A stretch of DNA of 64,000 bases from NCBI GenBank assembly GCA_013176395.1, contig JABMLP010000022.1:744001-808000 (forward strand), in the 5' to 3' direction. The stretch is from Venturia oleaginea (taxonomy: Eukaryota > Ascomycota > Dothideomycetes > Venturiales > Venturiaceae). A program made the translations under genes and the position numbers. Below are positions 53,202-64,000 of this stretch, one piece after another; position 1 is the first letter of the stretch, and each line of letters starts with the position of its first letter. The notes below the pieces were generated by a model, which saw only the letters and a list, made by a program, of their open reading frames with translations, was not told the DNA's origin and made no database searches.

Positions 53202-56148
53202 ATGTCGTCCTCAAACCCACAGTAAGTATCCACCCATCATTCTGCACTCGTCACTGCGTTCGAGTCCACCACAGGCAGAGATACCCTTGGCAGCCTCACC
53301 ACCTGGAACGTCCGGTTTCGAGTCAATGAGATCGAGCAGGGGGGCCAACACGAGCGGCCACCTCCAAGCGTTTCGGTCTGCCCATCCAACCCCGGAAACA
53401 TGGACACTTTGCCAGGAAACAGCAAACTCTGAAATGCCAAAGAAACTGACCTTTGAAAACAGACTCTACTCGGCGGGCCAATTTATGAATCCTGGCCCAG
53501 CTCCACGACCGCCGACCGATCGATCGCGCCCGCCTTTATCACTCACACCGAGCGTATCTCAATTGCCTGGCAGTGTATCTCAACTGAGTCTATCACAACC
53601 AAGCCCTGCGGGCGCTTCGCAGACATCACACCTCCAGAGATCGCAGACATCGCAGATCGAGAAGTCCAACGGGGGCACTTATGCTGTGGTCAAAGATGGC
53701 TGGGCAAAGATCAAGGAAGAAGGAGGCCTGTTCAAAGCATTTGTGTGGAATGACCGCTATCTGGTTTTGCGAGAATTTCAGCTCGATTTCATGAAGAGCA
53801 ATAACGCGTCAAAGATTGCTTCCACCATTCAGTTGCGCGACGTCGTCAACATCACACGATCCGAGAACCAGCCTTACTCCTTCGAAATCACGAGAAACTC
53901 ACATCCGTCGAACGGAGCATCGCCACCAAGAGATGGTCCGACTAAAGTCACAATTTGCAAAGTTGAAACCGACGATGAGGTGTATTCTTGGATTGACTCA
54001 ATCTACCAGCGTTGTCCCAGCATGGGCGGCGTGAGCAACCCTACCAACTTCACTCATCGCGTGCACGTTGGTTTTGACCCTGTAAGCGGCGCGTTTGTTG
54101 GGTTGCCACAAGAATGGGAGAGGTTACTCACAGCATCGGCCATCACCAAGGAGGACTATCAACGGCACCCCGAGGCAGTGGTTGAAGTTCTCAACTTCTA
54201 CACCGAAAAGATGATGAAGCGCGCAGATGAGCCACAGATGTATTCTAGTTTGACTCCTACACCATCGGCTGCAGAACAAAACAATAAGCAGCTCGGGTAT
54301 GGTGGAAGTGGCAGCTCTATCGCACCCCCAAGACAAGCACCACAACAAGGCTTCCAGCGTCAAGAGAGCTTCCAAAGTGGGAATCAGAACTATTCGCCAG
54401 TCAACGAGAAAGCAGGCTCCAGGCGTGAAGACGAGCAGCAACAATTACGACAGCGACAAGAAGACGAACTTCGACGAAGGACGGAGCAAGATAATCGAAG
54501 ACGTGAGCAAGAGAGGTGGGATCAGGAGCGTCGAGAGCAGGCTGAACAGGCTTCCTACAACGCTGGACTTCCCAAGACTCGCACACCCATGGCACAGCAA
54601 GAGCTTGGTGGTGGATACGCGGACGAGCGCAAAGGATCTGTTACCTCTCAGCCAGATCGCTACAATCCTTCACGGCCACCTCCATCAACCCCGGCAGCGT
54701 CGCGCGCCCAGCAGCAGCAGCAACAACCTCAATCAATGAGACAGCAGCAACATTCACCATCGAGCATGACGGCCCAACGACAAGCTCCTACTGCCCCCAA
54801 GGTAAACGGAACCCAGGCTTCATATGCTCAATCGCAGCAGATGAAGCAGCAGCAACAACAGCAATCTAACGGCTCGCGACAGCCTCAACCGTCGCCTCAG
54901 AAGTATAATGGGCAGAACGGCGCCCCTCTTGCTCGTCAACAAACCCCCACTCAACAGCAGACTAGGATCCCAGCTGCCGCGGCGCCAAAGCCACTCAACG
55001 TACAAGCTAAGCAGCCCTCAGTAGCGACAGATGCGGTGAAGAAGGCCGAGCAGGCCTTGACACGCAAAGAAGAAGGTGGTGGACGCAAAGAAGTCCGTAT
55101 GTCAAGCATGACTGAGGCGGAGGTCATGATCAAGCTACGAGAAGTGGTGTCTAAAGAACGACCGCTAGATTCTTATAACAAGCAGAAGAAGATTGGTCAG
55201 GGTGCTTCAGGTTCAGTCTATGTTGCGCGAATTCGTGAAAATGCGACCTCGCCAATGGCGCGAAAGATCATACGCGAGCAGGGTCCTAAAGCTCAGGTTG
55301 CTATTAAGCAGATGGACCTTCGTAACCAGCCCCGGAAAGAACTGATTGTCAATGAAATCATTGTTATGAAGGAATCTCGACATGACAACATTGTCAACTT
55401 CTTGGATGCCTTCCTGCAAGAAGAGCAGTCCGAGCTGTGGGTAGTCATGGAGTTCATGGAGGGTGGTGCTTTGACAGATGTCATTGATAACAACGCCACC
55501 ATCACCGAGGATCAGATCGCGACAGTTTGCCTCGAGGTATGTTATTTGCTCAGTAATTTTTGGAGCGGATGCTAACTTTACACAGACCTGCAAAGGATTG
55601 TCACATCTACATGCTCAAAACATTATTCACCGTGACATCAAGAGTGACAACGTTCTGCTAGATGCAAGAGGGAACGTCAAGATCAGTAGGTGGCTTCCAA
55701 CTACAGTTGAATTCCTGAGCTAACCTGTTACCTAGCCGATTTCGGCTTCTGCGCTAAGCTCACCGAGCAAAGAAACAAGCGCGCCACGATGGTCGGAACA
55801 CCGTATTGGATGGCACCGGAAGTTGTCAAGCAGAAAGAATATGGCTCCAAGGTCGATATCTGGTCTTTGGGCATCATGGCCATTGAGATGATTGAATCCG
55901 AGCCTCCATATCTGAATGAAGAGCCACTCAAGGCTCTCTACTTGATTGCGACACACGGAACCCCTCGCCTAAAAAAGCCAGAGAAGTTGTCCAAGGAACT
56001 CAAGGCTTTCTTGTCGGTCTGTCTTTGCGTGGACGTGAAGAGTCGAGCTACTGCGGATGAGCTAATCATGCACGACTTCTTGAAGACAGGCTGCCCAAGA
56101 GAGTCTCTGGCAAGACTGCTGGCGTTCCGCAACAAGGGTGGACACTAG
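53202..56148 (+). CDS. CLA4: Cla4-type p21-activated kinase (PH-CRIB-STE20 kinase)
   Basis: Main exon to 55536, then 55586-55685 and 55736-56148; both 3' introns are in phase. Domains in order: PH domain ([20 protein letters not shown].. ), CRIB/PBD ([14 protein letters not shown], then [10 protein letters not shown]) for Cdc42-GTP, a long Gln/Arg/Pro-rich linker with poly-Q runs, and the kinase domain ([41 protein letters not shown] made by splicing; [10 protein letters not shown]). This is the Cla4 architecture, an effector of Cdc42 in polarity, septation and hyphal growth. The 5' end is uncertain: an ATG at 53202 (MSSSNP) with a GTAAGT donor after 20 nt needs a later acceptor (for example 53330 or 53339), whereas the open frame extends to an ATG at 53176, and internal Mets at 53434 and 53485 are possible. 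Confidence 0.9.
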
Positions 56149-58890
56149 TGGGACTGAAAACAAGTCTCCTCGCGATATGCTTAGACTATGTTTCTTATTC
56201 ACGATTCCCACGACACGAGACCCCAGCCCGAGGACATATTTCTCACACATGGCGTATTTGGAGACAGAAAATGCGCTTTTTATCTTCGATCAAGTGTACG
56301 AGCAGGCGATCAGTGTTCTACTTACATGCAAGCGTGCGTCTTGTTTTCTCACCTTGCTGCATCTTGGCTCGATTCTCCTTTACGGGTTCGACATCACCCC
56401 CTCACTGCAAATCATCCGGCACGAGTCTGCACAGCAAGCGCTTCCCGATGTTCGACGATGTCATTGCCTCTTTTGCTTTTCTACTCTTCTCTTCTGCTCT
56501 TCTCGTCCGGTATCATTCCTTAGGAAGTTCAATTTTGCACATCCGTGGGAGAAGAATGGTGGATCTCTCTGACGACTTTGTTCTGTTATTACTGCGAGGC
56601 TGGATACCACAGACTTCATCATCTGCTGCTGGCGCTGATCGCAGCGAACGATTTTGGCTTGCCTGGATTCTCAGAGTCGGATGGTAGATGGTGGTGGGTT
56701 GAAAGGCGTTTATGTTGAGTTTTCATGGTAGTTGGAGACGATGAGTTGGGAGCGCTGCGCAGGTGAGAGATAAGATTATATGGAGGGAGATTCCAGTTGT
56801 GATTTAGAAGATCGCCCATGATCGGGTATGGAGTGCTGCTCTCGACGAAGAATGCTCACTCTTTGGCCCTCCTTTCCCTTTTGATTCATGTGAAGCAAAG
56901 TATGTATATTGCCACTTTTTGGCTATCTGCTCGCTCGTGGGCGAACCTGAACAGCTGCCATCCTGGGACTATCTTGTTGCAAAATAGCTGTGGGATGAGC
57001 TTTTCTGTGCACGTGATTGAATCGGTTATTATCGAGACGCTATGGTCATGTATGGTACGCAGACTTCCCTTGCGCGTTCTTGGTCGATCGAATCCATTTC
57101 GCTTGTTCAATGTTGCATCGATGAGGTCGGATTCCTTGAGACCGGGATCAACCGTGATCGGGATCGACGCCCGCTGCTTATCCACTTTCCTCTTTGAGAT
57201 TTTCGCCTTTTGAACTTCAACCCTTGAATTTGGATATTAACTTTTTCGGGAAAGAGATTGTGTTTCGCTGTGGTTATTGGGATGGTGGATTTGGTTCCTT
57301 TCTCGTAGAGCTCGTAGAGGTCATCATGATGTTTGGTAAATCCCATTCTATCTGGGTGTATTTATATTTATTTATCAGAAATACGTGGACGCCATGCCAT
57401 CCTCCCGAAAGCGATGATTCACAAGAAGGGAAACCCCGATAGGGATGAATATGATGGAGATATCTGACTCGAATGTTCCCTCGACACGGGCGAAGACTTG
57501 GGTTTTCTCTTTTTTCTGATGGGTTATTGTGTTTTTTACTATGGTATCTTACTAAAGAGTGTTTTGGTTATGAATATATTGCACGGCTTTTAGTTTTGTT
57601 GTTGCTATGGTTGATTGGCTGATCGGTTCGGTTTTTTTTGGGTGGGTCTGTGTAAATGGGTTTGTGGTTGCTGTTATATTTGAGGAATATTTGATTTTGG
57701 GGGGTAGTACTTGATGTTGAGGCGGTTATGATGTTGACGACATGTCTGACTTGGAGCTCAGCTTTTTGGGATAGAGACTGTTGAATTCAGACACGACACG
57801 TATGCGCAATTCCAAGGAAGTCGGCAGTGGAATCGGATCCCCTTGTTTCGTTGAAAGTGGATTTTCAGAACGTGGATGGGATGGGGTTGCTTTTGGCATT
57901 TGGCTCCAAAGTTGGCCGCTGGTGCTCTTTGGATGCAAGATCGCTTTTTGAAAATATTCATTTTGATGCCTGATTTTCCTTGAAATGGATTAGAGGACTA
58001 GGGGATTCCGAGGCCGCGGTCAAAGCATTTGAGATGGTGAAGATGATGCGCTGTGACTGGGATATCAAAAACAGTAAGGCTCGATATCAAAACCCGGACC
58101 ACGACCCCTACATGATGCACGTTGACCCTTCTCATTGTCCAAGGGAGATGAGGCACAGTCAGAAGTTGGTTAAAGTAGGGAGATCAATTAATAATTGATT
58201 TCGATTTGGAACAGCAGCGAAAAACTTGATACACCAGCAAAAGCCTGCTATGCGGAGGAATGCCACGAAAGGACTTCCTGACAGGTGGGAGAAATTCGAA
58301 AGAGAGCTGCCTTTGAGGGAGGAGGGTCCTAGCTGGTGCATTGCGTCTCGGGACAAATTTATCACGACGATGAAAGACTCGGAATTCTCCCAACGACGAA
58401 ACCTCCGCGCGACGAATTCAATGGCTCAATCGGTCTCTGGATGAGAAATGGTCCAGATAGATATGGAGGCGGAAATTGGGTCACATTTTGAGGCATGGAA
58501 GGCGCAGTCTAACCATCTATCTTCAAATTGAGTTGAGGATCGATGGTGTTCGCTATGACGGCATGTCTTATTTGTGCCGCAACCTTTTCCTAGTAGAACA
58601 TACCAGTTTTCTTTCCAGTCGCAAGATCAAATCACCAAAGTTCGATTTCTCAAGGACGGAAGGTCATACAGATGATTCGATACTCATCTACGATCTTCCA
58701 CTCTTCTTTCCTTTCAACGACTCTATTTAGGTCTTACTTGTGACAAAAAGCTTACAATACATTCAGGCCCGGTGAGTATGAAAACATGCTCCTCAATTCA
58801 ACTAAGTATCAATACCCATCATTACTTAAACCCAATACGAGTCTAGGTCCTACCGACCTCTTCTCCAGACATCGTGGTATACAAGCACAA
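56149..58890. other. Gene-poor region after the kinase gene
   Basis: Kinase 3' flank followed by about 2.5 kb with only short frames; T-rich on the plus strand around 57480-57720. No gene supported. Confidence 0.5.
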
Positions 58891-59069
58891 TGTCACGGCT
58901 AGTAGTAACCAATGAAAGGCGTGAACAGCAATCAGGTATGGACTAAATGTGATAGTGAACTACAGGTAGCTATGTAAATGGGGGCTGGGGGCAAAGCCTA
59001 CTTTATAGGTCTTGCTGTGGCTCGTACTGTGGCGCCTTGTTAGGTGCTTGAACACTGTGAGCCGTCACA
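58891..59069 (-). mobile_element. 179-bp solo LTR-like element
   Basis: Inverted relative of 50152-50423, without the tandem duplication. Plus-strand ends are TGTCACGGCTAGTAG and GAGCCGTCACA. Both flanks are CACAA, a perfect 5-bp target duplication. Confidence 0.85.
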
Positions 59070-59882
59070 CACAATAGGAGATATCTCCAACAGTACGCCT
59101 AAAGCCTCACTATCCAAATCGCTCCTTCTTTTGGCCTCCAAAAACCAGAACATCACCTCCTTATTAAAAAAAAAAAAACCCCTTGTCGAAATCGATATCG
59201 ATATCAGTCCGAGTTTCCCACACTACCTCGACTGAATTTCATTTCATTCCTTCGCGTCACCTACCTACTCTACTCATAACCGGCCGACGACATCACGCTG
59301 AAAAGAAAAGAGTAAAGACTTCGCATCTTCTACACAAAAAGACACTACGAAATCCAGTCTCGGCTTTATTTATAGTCTTGCGACTGGGAAGCTGCTGTGT
59401 TGTAAGATTACAAGTAGTTAATTAAAGGGCATACAAATAGCTCCTCGCATGTCGATGAGAAATGAGAGAAAAAACTATAGAGATGTATTATTTCTCTGCT
59501 AATCTGAGTGTTTCAGGACTATTATTGATCTCGTTGAGGGGGGAAATGAAAAGGGAGAGATATTGTCTTTCAGGATAACAAGGAAAGAGATGGAGGCAAC
59601 GAGGTATGGAGAAGAGTTAGATATTGCTATCTACCTCCGTACATATATCTGAAAAGGGTTCGAGATCAAAAGAATCATATCAATCACATATATCTCGTAT
59701 TGGTTCCTTTACCGACAATAGTTTTTACCCCTCTTCCTTAAGAATAAATACTTCAAAGTTTACAAAAAAAAATGTTCCATAGATAACTGAACTTCTCAAG
59801 AATCCAAAATCATCACCTCCCAAACTCCTCCAGTCATTGCCTTACACACTCCCATATACATTCCACCAACCCAACATCTACA
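59070..59882. other. Intergenic region
   Basis: Contains a 12-nt A run at about 59167 and otherwise nothing recognised; downstream flank of the hydrolase gene. Confidence 0.5.
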
Positions 59883-61082
59883 CTACAACCCAGCAGACTT
59901 AATAAATCCTAACATCTGCGAATAAGCCTGCGGCGCAGTCGTATGCGCATTAATCCCATGTCCCGTTCCAGGAACGAGATAACTCGTCGACCCAGCCGCG
60001 GCAGCAGGAAACAAAGCAGGCAAAACCTGAGCACCCTTATCACTAGGGAACCCACAATCGCTCGAGCAAAAGATAAAGTCGTTCTGTCCATTGACGACAT
60101 CGACTGGGCCGGTAAAAGCCGTCGCAGGAGCCACTGGACCAGTCAGGGTGAAGAAATCGCCGAGGGAAAAAGTTTGTTTCTTGGAGTCGAGGGAGGTGAA
60201 TGTTGAGGGAGTGAAGTTGGGGTAGCGGTAGAAGGCTGTTTGATCGCCGACGGCGGAGTTGACGACTTGGTAGCCTGAAGGGAGGAGTCCGAAGCGGAGA
60301 GGGTCGTCTTGGGCAGCGATGGTGGGGTTGAATGCGGCAATTGTGGCGGCAATGTTGCTGCCATCCAGTGTGAAACCTTGGAGAATGATTGCATCCAGGT
60401 CTTTTGGGTACTGAGCAGCGAGACCAACGGTTTGGATTGAGCCGTACGAGTGACCGATACCGACAACGTTTTGGAAAGCGACGCCTCCAATAGCGCCAGA
60501 TCGAAGTGACTGGATCAATTGATGGGCAATCTCTACCTGCAGAGCAGATTGCACAACTTGGATTGGGTCGGGGTGATCACTCGTTCCTGTGCCGAGACGA
60601 TCGAAGCTGAAAGTGACATATCCAGCGGCGGCGGCTGCGTCCAGATACGAGAGGCCAGAGATATCCCAGTAGAGCTTGTCAAAATTGATGCCGTGGATCA
60701 AGAATTGAACTGTCGAAGTGGAGGGAGTCGATGACAAAGGGTAGCAAAGCTTTGCATTGATATTATATGTTCCAGACACCGTCGCTCTGCCTCCGTTTGC
60801 AGACGCTGGTAGCCCAGAGTTTGCTTGGAAGTACTCGACGAAAGTCTCGGTAGAAGCGTATTGGTTTACAGGGTTGGACAGGTTGAGTTTTGTGTTCGAA
60901 GTAGAGGCCTTGACTGCAACATTTCCACTGACGCAGACAGCCTTGCCACCGGCGGAGCTCGAGAGGATGGGCAAAGAGAAACCTTTTGAGTTGGTCAAGA
61001 AGTTAAAGCCCGAGACAGGTGCTGCTGCAACTCCTGCAGTCAGACCAAAGAGTCCCGCAGTGAGTGGTAGTAAAGAATACAT
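59883..61082 (-). CDS. Secreted alpha/beta hydrolase
   Basis: Intact single-exon gene of 399 residues. Signal peptide MYSLLPLTAGLFGLTAGVAAA. The alpha/beta-hydrolase core includes VQFLIHGINFD (oxyanion HG), then FSFDRLGTGTSDHPDP and VVGIGHSYGSIQTVGL with the nucleophile Ser in GHSYG (about residue 211). The acid is probably in VVNGQNDFIFC, and the His in PGTGHGINAH. Two cysteines (CSSDC) flank the acid loop. This is the pattern of the fungal secreted AB hydrolase-1 proteins whose substrates are unknown; esterase or lipase activity is inferred. The 3' end is close to the stop of no other gene; upstream is the GH76 gene on the same strand. Confidence 0.85.
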   Translation of the reverse strand: MYSLLPLTAGLFGLTAGVAAAPVSGFNFLTNSKGFSLPILSSSAGGKAVCVSGNVAVKASTSNTKLNLSNPVNQYASTETFVEYFQANSGLPASANGGRATVSGTYNINAKLCYPLSSTPSTSTVQFLIHGINFDKLYWDISGLSYLDAAAAAGYVTFSFDRLGTGTSDHPDPIQVVQSALQVEIAHQLIQSLRSGAIGGVAFQNVVGIGHSYGSIQTVGLAAQYPKDLDAIILQGFTLDGSNIAATIAAFNPTIAAQDDPLRFGLLPSGYQVVNSAVGDQTAFYRYPNFTPSTFTSLDSKKQTFSLGDFFTLTGPVAPATAFTGPVDVVNGQNDFIFCSSDCGFPSDKGAQVLPALFPAAAAGSTSYLVPGTGHGINAHTTAPQAYSQMLGFIKSAGL

Positions 61083-61957
61083 GTTTAATGGAGAAAAAAC
61101 GAGCGGTCGAAAAATAAGAATAATGAATGAATGGAAATGCTAACGAGTGATCGAATAGAAAAGTAGAATAGAGACAATGAGAAAAAGCTCAGGACATACA
61201 GAGAACTTTATAGTTTGGTCAAGAAACGGGTGGTCTGGATGATATTAGCGGGGGCATACAGAGGGGCATACAGAATTTGGTCGGCTTAAACAGTCTACCG
61301 CGCCAGCGCTGTGATGGCGAGTGAAGCCTCTGTGGCGTTATGCAGGCTGTTTGTCGTGCAGCTGTCATCTCACAGTCAGGGACATCTAGCAGGAAAGTTA
61401 TACCAATTACTGTAGGCTAACAAGGAAGACATGGTGAGTGCCAAAGGAGTATTTGGCATCGCAGGTACAGCCGCTGTCATGGGATAAAAACTGACGCACG
61501 ATCGACCGTTCCAGAGGAAGGAGAAAAGGGGTGAGACTTGTCGAGAATAACAACGGCGAGGTCCAGTCATTCGATAGCCTTTGTTTGTGATTCATGCAAG
61601 CCTACAATGCGTGTGACTCGTGATGGGCAATGAGTAAGGTTTTCGGGTGGTGGTGGTGATGAAGTTGAAAGGGTTAAGCGCGAGGAAAGCTAGGTGGATT
61701 ACCACTCCCGAGGTCGCATCGACATACTGGATTGCAACACAAATATTATTATCCTATTGATTGAAAACAACATTCTCCCAGAGTAACTTTAGAACGGCGT
61801 GCATGTGGGGGAAAAGCGTTAGCAATCACTATGCCGGTATCATATGCACAACCAATCCGGAATGCCACCATATGCTTCCAACCATCAAGGTAAAAGCCTG
61901 TTCAGTGTGCGAGTACTTATAAAAAAATCCCACCATCCAACGCCTTATCATTCAACG
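61083..61957. other. Intergenic region
   Basis: Hydrolase promoter and GH76 3' flank; no gene seen. Confidence 0.5.
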
Positions 61958-64000
61958 TCAAAGATCCGCCTGCCAAACCACAATCGGCGTCGGCGGTGTG
62001 GGCTCCTGAATGCCATTCACCTTCCTCTGGATATCATTCCACCTCGAGATCGTATCTTCATTCGTATCCACGTTCGCCATGGAGTCCGAATCCTTAGCAT
62101 AAAGATGAACAAGCTCCCACATAGATCGCAAAACAGCAACACCACCACCCTGGGTTTCCACGGTCCTGCCACGTCCACGATCATTAAGATCACGGCTTCC
62201 CGCCGACACTCTCGGGAATGCGGGATCCTCCGGGCTCGTCCTGTTTCCGCTTGTGGCAGAAGGAGCATTTGAAAACATGCCGTCATTGAAAGGCTTCTGT
62301 CCACCGTCAGAAATAGCCACATGTGGCGGCGTGATACCCAGTCCCTCGTTCCAACCTCGTCCCCATTTCTTCTCATCGCCCAATCCTTCATTACGATAAT
62401 CTTCTGCGTCATCCACCATCTTCACTGGTGGCGTGCTCGTGCCATTCCAGATCCCAGCACCCCACCAAGCCCCATAGCGCCCTTCATCGTCTCTAGTACT
62501 CATCGCGCCCCGCGCATTCCAGACCACCCAGCTAGCATACTCTTTACAGCTCTGTTGATGCAAACTCCTCTCGGTAGGACCTGCTGTAAAAGTCTTGCCT
62601 GGCAAAGTGGGTGTCGTGGGAAGAGGTTCGCAGAAGAGTGTAAGGTGGTGGAAGTATATCCCTTTGAACGTTTGCCCGTTTTGGCTACACGAACCTCTCG
62701 AATCGCAGATTTCTTCCAGAATGCCGTTTCGTCCCAGACCAGACCATTCCGGGTTGTGAGGAGAGGTCGATGATTTCCAGCCTGTAGCTTTGACGACGTT
62801 CCGAACCAGCTTATGTCCATCCGCTAGGTAATCGAGATTGCCGGTCCCTTCCCATAGTCCTCGTAAGCCAGAAAGAAGAACGCCTTGATTGTATGTGTAT
62901 ACCATCTCATTCCTCTCGTCGCATTTCCCAGTCCCAATGGTGCCATTTGGAAGCCAGCCAGCGATATGAAAGCCATCAACATATAGACCCTTGTCATTCG
63001 TCATATTCGAATTCTTAAGCCAATTATAAGCGCGGACAGCATTGGAGAGGTACATTGGATCGTGTGGTTTTGCAATGTCTGCCTTCTTGGTTTCGCCAGG
63101 CTCTGCACGGACACCGTCATCGTCGCCAGCTGTCGTTATGAACGGAGAGGGGTTACGGTCACCTGGGAAGTAGAGATACATTGCTACACTCGCGGAGATG
63201 TAGAGTTGATTGGTGATGGCGTTTTTGTAGGGTTCAAGGCGCGGGTTCCAGTTCATGCCTCCGCCACATAGCTTTGTATCCCATCCTTGACTCGCAAGCT
63301 GATAGAAGACATTCGCGCGATGTGCAAATGATGGCACAAATTGGTTGCCATACCATGCGCCCCCTCCCCACCCATCTTGCGAGGTTGGCCCACTGTAATG
63401 CGCATTGGAATGCATCTTGACAAACCTCACACTCTCCAGCCAGCCAAGCACAACCCATAGCATATCATCAAAAGCCTGCAAGCGAATCTCAAAGGCATTC
63501 TCTCCAAAGTAGTATGCCACAGATTGGGAGAAGTACTTGTTCACCTCATTCTCCACCTTTTCACCTTCGAGAATGATTGTACTTGGCTGGGTGGAAGCGG
63601 GCGGGAGGATGTAATCGAGAGAGCGTGTGAGGGAGAAGAGCGAGGCTGAGAGGAATGTGCCTATGACAGCACCAGTCCAGTCGATACTCGAGGGGTATTT
63701 GCCAACCCAGATGGCAAAGTAGTAGTCTTGTAATGTTTCGAGCGCATAGTGGAGTTCTTCGAGCGCATTGAAGGGAGGCCCGTAGGATGAGGGATTGATG
63801 TAGGAGGGAACGGTGGCGGTGGTCTGTGAACTCCAGGTGGCAGACTGCAATTTAGTGGTAGAAGCATTATATGCCGTATCTCTTTTTGAGAACGAAGACG
63901 TGGATGGGTCACTGCAGGACCAGAAGGTGCCAACCAACATGCAATGCGCCGACTCGAGCCCATGTATCCGCCAAAGAATGAAGAAGTCGAGCGTCGCAAG
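61958..64000 (-). CDS. GH76 family glycosidase (alpha-1,6-mannanase-like), 5' end outside window
   Basis: The frame is open through the right edge, with at least 680 residues in the window. Upstream of the first in-window Met (63940) it continues LATLDFFILWRIHGLESAHC, so the true start lies further right and probably includes a signal peptide or membrane anchor. GH76 features: QAFDDMLWVVLGWLE with the catalytic Asp pair, HRANVFYQLASQGWDTKLCGGG, NEMVYTYNQGVLLSGL, and GIYFHHLTLFCEPL. GH76 enzymes (yeast Dfg5/Dcw1, bacterial endo-mannanases) cleave alpha-1,6-mannan; in fungi they help attach GPI proteins to the wall. The long tail (DRGRGRTVETQGGG, LRSMWELVHLYAKD) is family-like. No intron was needed in this part. 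Confidence 0.88.
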   Translation of the reverse strand, partial: LATLDFFILWRIHGLESAHCMLVGTFWSCSDPSTSSFSKRDTAYNASTTKLQSATWSSQTTATVPSYINPSSYGPPFNALEELHYALETLQDYYFAIWVGKYPSSIDWTGAVIGTFLSASLFSLTRSLDYILPPASTQPSTIILEGEKVENEVNKYFSQSVAYYFGENAFEIRLQAFDDMLWVVLGWLESVRFVKMHSNAHYSGPTSQDGWGGGAWYGNQFVPSFAHRANVFYQLASQGWDTKLCGGGMNWNPRLEPYKNAITNQLYISASVAMYLYFPGDRNPSPFITTAGDDDGVRAEPGETKKADIAKPHDPMYLSNAVRAYNWLKNSNMTNDKGLYVDGFHIAGWLPNGTIGTGKCDERNEMVYTYNQGVLLSGLRGLWEGTGNLDYLADGHKLVRNVVKATGWKSSTSPHNPEWSGLGRNGILEEICDSRGSCSQNGQTFKGIYFHHLTLFCEPLPTTPTLPGKTFTAGPTERSLHQQSCKEYASWVVWNARGAMSTRDDEGRYGAWWGAGIWNGTSTPPVKMVDDAEDYRNEGLGDEKKWGRGWNEGLGITPPHVAISDGGQKPFNDGMFSNAPSATSGNRTSPEDPAFPRVSAGSRDLNDRGRGRTVETQGGGVAVLRSMWELVHLYAKDSDSMANVDTNEDTISRWNDIQRKVNGIQEPTPPTPIVVWQADL

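Noticed and set aside
59640..59670. B-box-like GGGTTCGAGATC
   Set aside because: No A box or cloverleaf upstream; isolated match.

Overview
The window looks like nuclear DNA of a filamentous ascomycete (Pezizomycotina). Genes are split by short introns (about 45-220 nt) with GTATGT/GTAAGT-type donors. The gene content is typical of that group: a PAK kinase of the Cla4 type, a Pib1-like FYVE/RING protein, Y14/RBM8, a DUF885 protein, a GH76 glycosidase, BBE-type FAD oxidoreductases, a CmcJ/NvfI-type hydroxylase, and small F-box/2EXR-like and BTB proteins. The transposons are Fot1/Flipper-like (pogo). The class cannot be fixed from the sequence alone; a leotiomycete is a guess.

Layout. 1-1 kb: 3' end of a BBE oxidoreductase. 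1.45-3.9 kb: transposon block, a ~696-bp LTR-like repeat split by a 1,253-bp SINE-like insert, followed by a 204-bp solo LTR. 4.6-19.6 kb: gene-bearing stretch with an FMP52/TIP30-like NAD(P)-binding protein, an F-box/2EXR-like protein, a small DUF7053-like protein, a SHB17-like phosphatase, a FYVE-RING protein divergent from a DUF885 protein, and a second 2EXR-like protein. 20.1-27 kb: decay zone with a frameshifted 2EXR paralogue, a second LTR-like repeat, a broken pogo element, a broken BTB gene and a broken glycosyltransferase gene. 28.2-30.4 kb: a beta-lactamase-fold protein without a recognisable catalytic site and a CmcJ/NvfI-type hydroxylase. 30.9-32.5 kb: second, inverted copy of the SINE-like element (1,606 bp). 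33-35 kb: a coiled-coil protein and a cysteine-rich secreted peptide. 35.6-36.8 kb: three solo LTRs of three families, each with a perfect 5-bp target duplication. 37.7-41.5 kb: Y14, a frameshifted HSL-type esterase and a secreted GPI-like protein. 42.1-44.6 kb: two pogo elements separated by TATATATATA, one of them an internal-deletion derivative. 45-48 kb: a decayed secreted-protein remnant and an intact secreted FAD oxidase. 48.8-50.4 kb: a 112-bp hairpin, a third LTR-like repeat and a small LTR. 53-56 kb: the Cla4-type kinase. 58.9 kb: a solo LTR. 59.9-64 kb: a secreted alpha/beta hydrolase and a GH76 protein running off the right edge.

No biosynthetic cluster, CRISPR array, rRNA or convincing tRNA was seen. 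The genes are mostly independent housekeeping or secreted-enzyme genes; what stands out is the transposon landscape. The most novel item is the 1.25/1.6-kb element. It has 13-14-bp target duplications, a 4-nt repeat tail and an internal ~350-bp repeat unit whose copy number differs between the two insertions.
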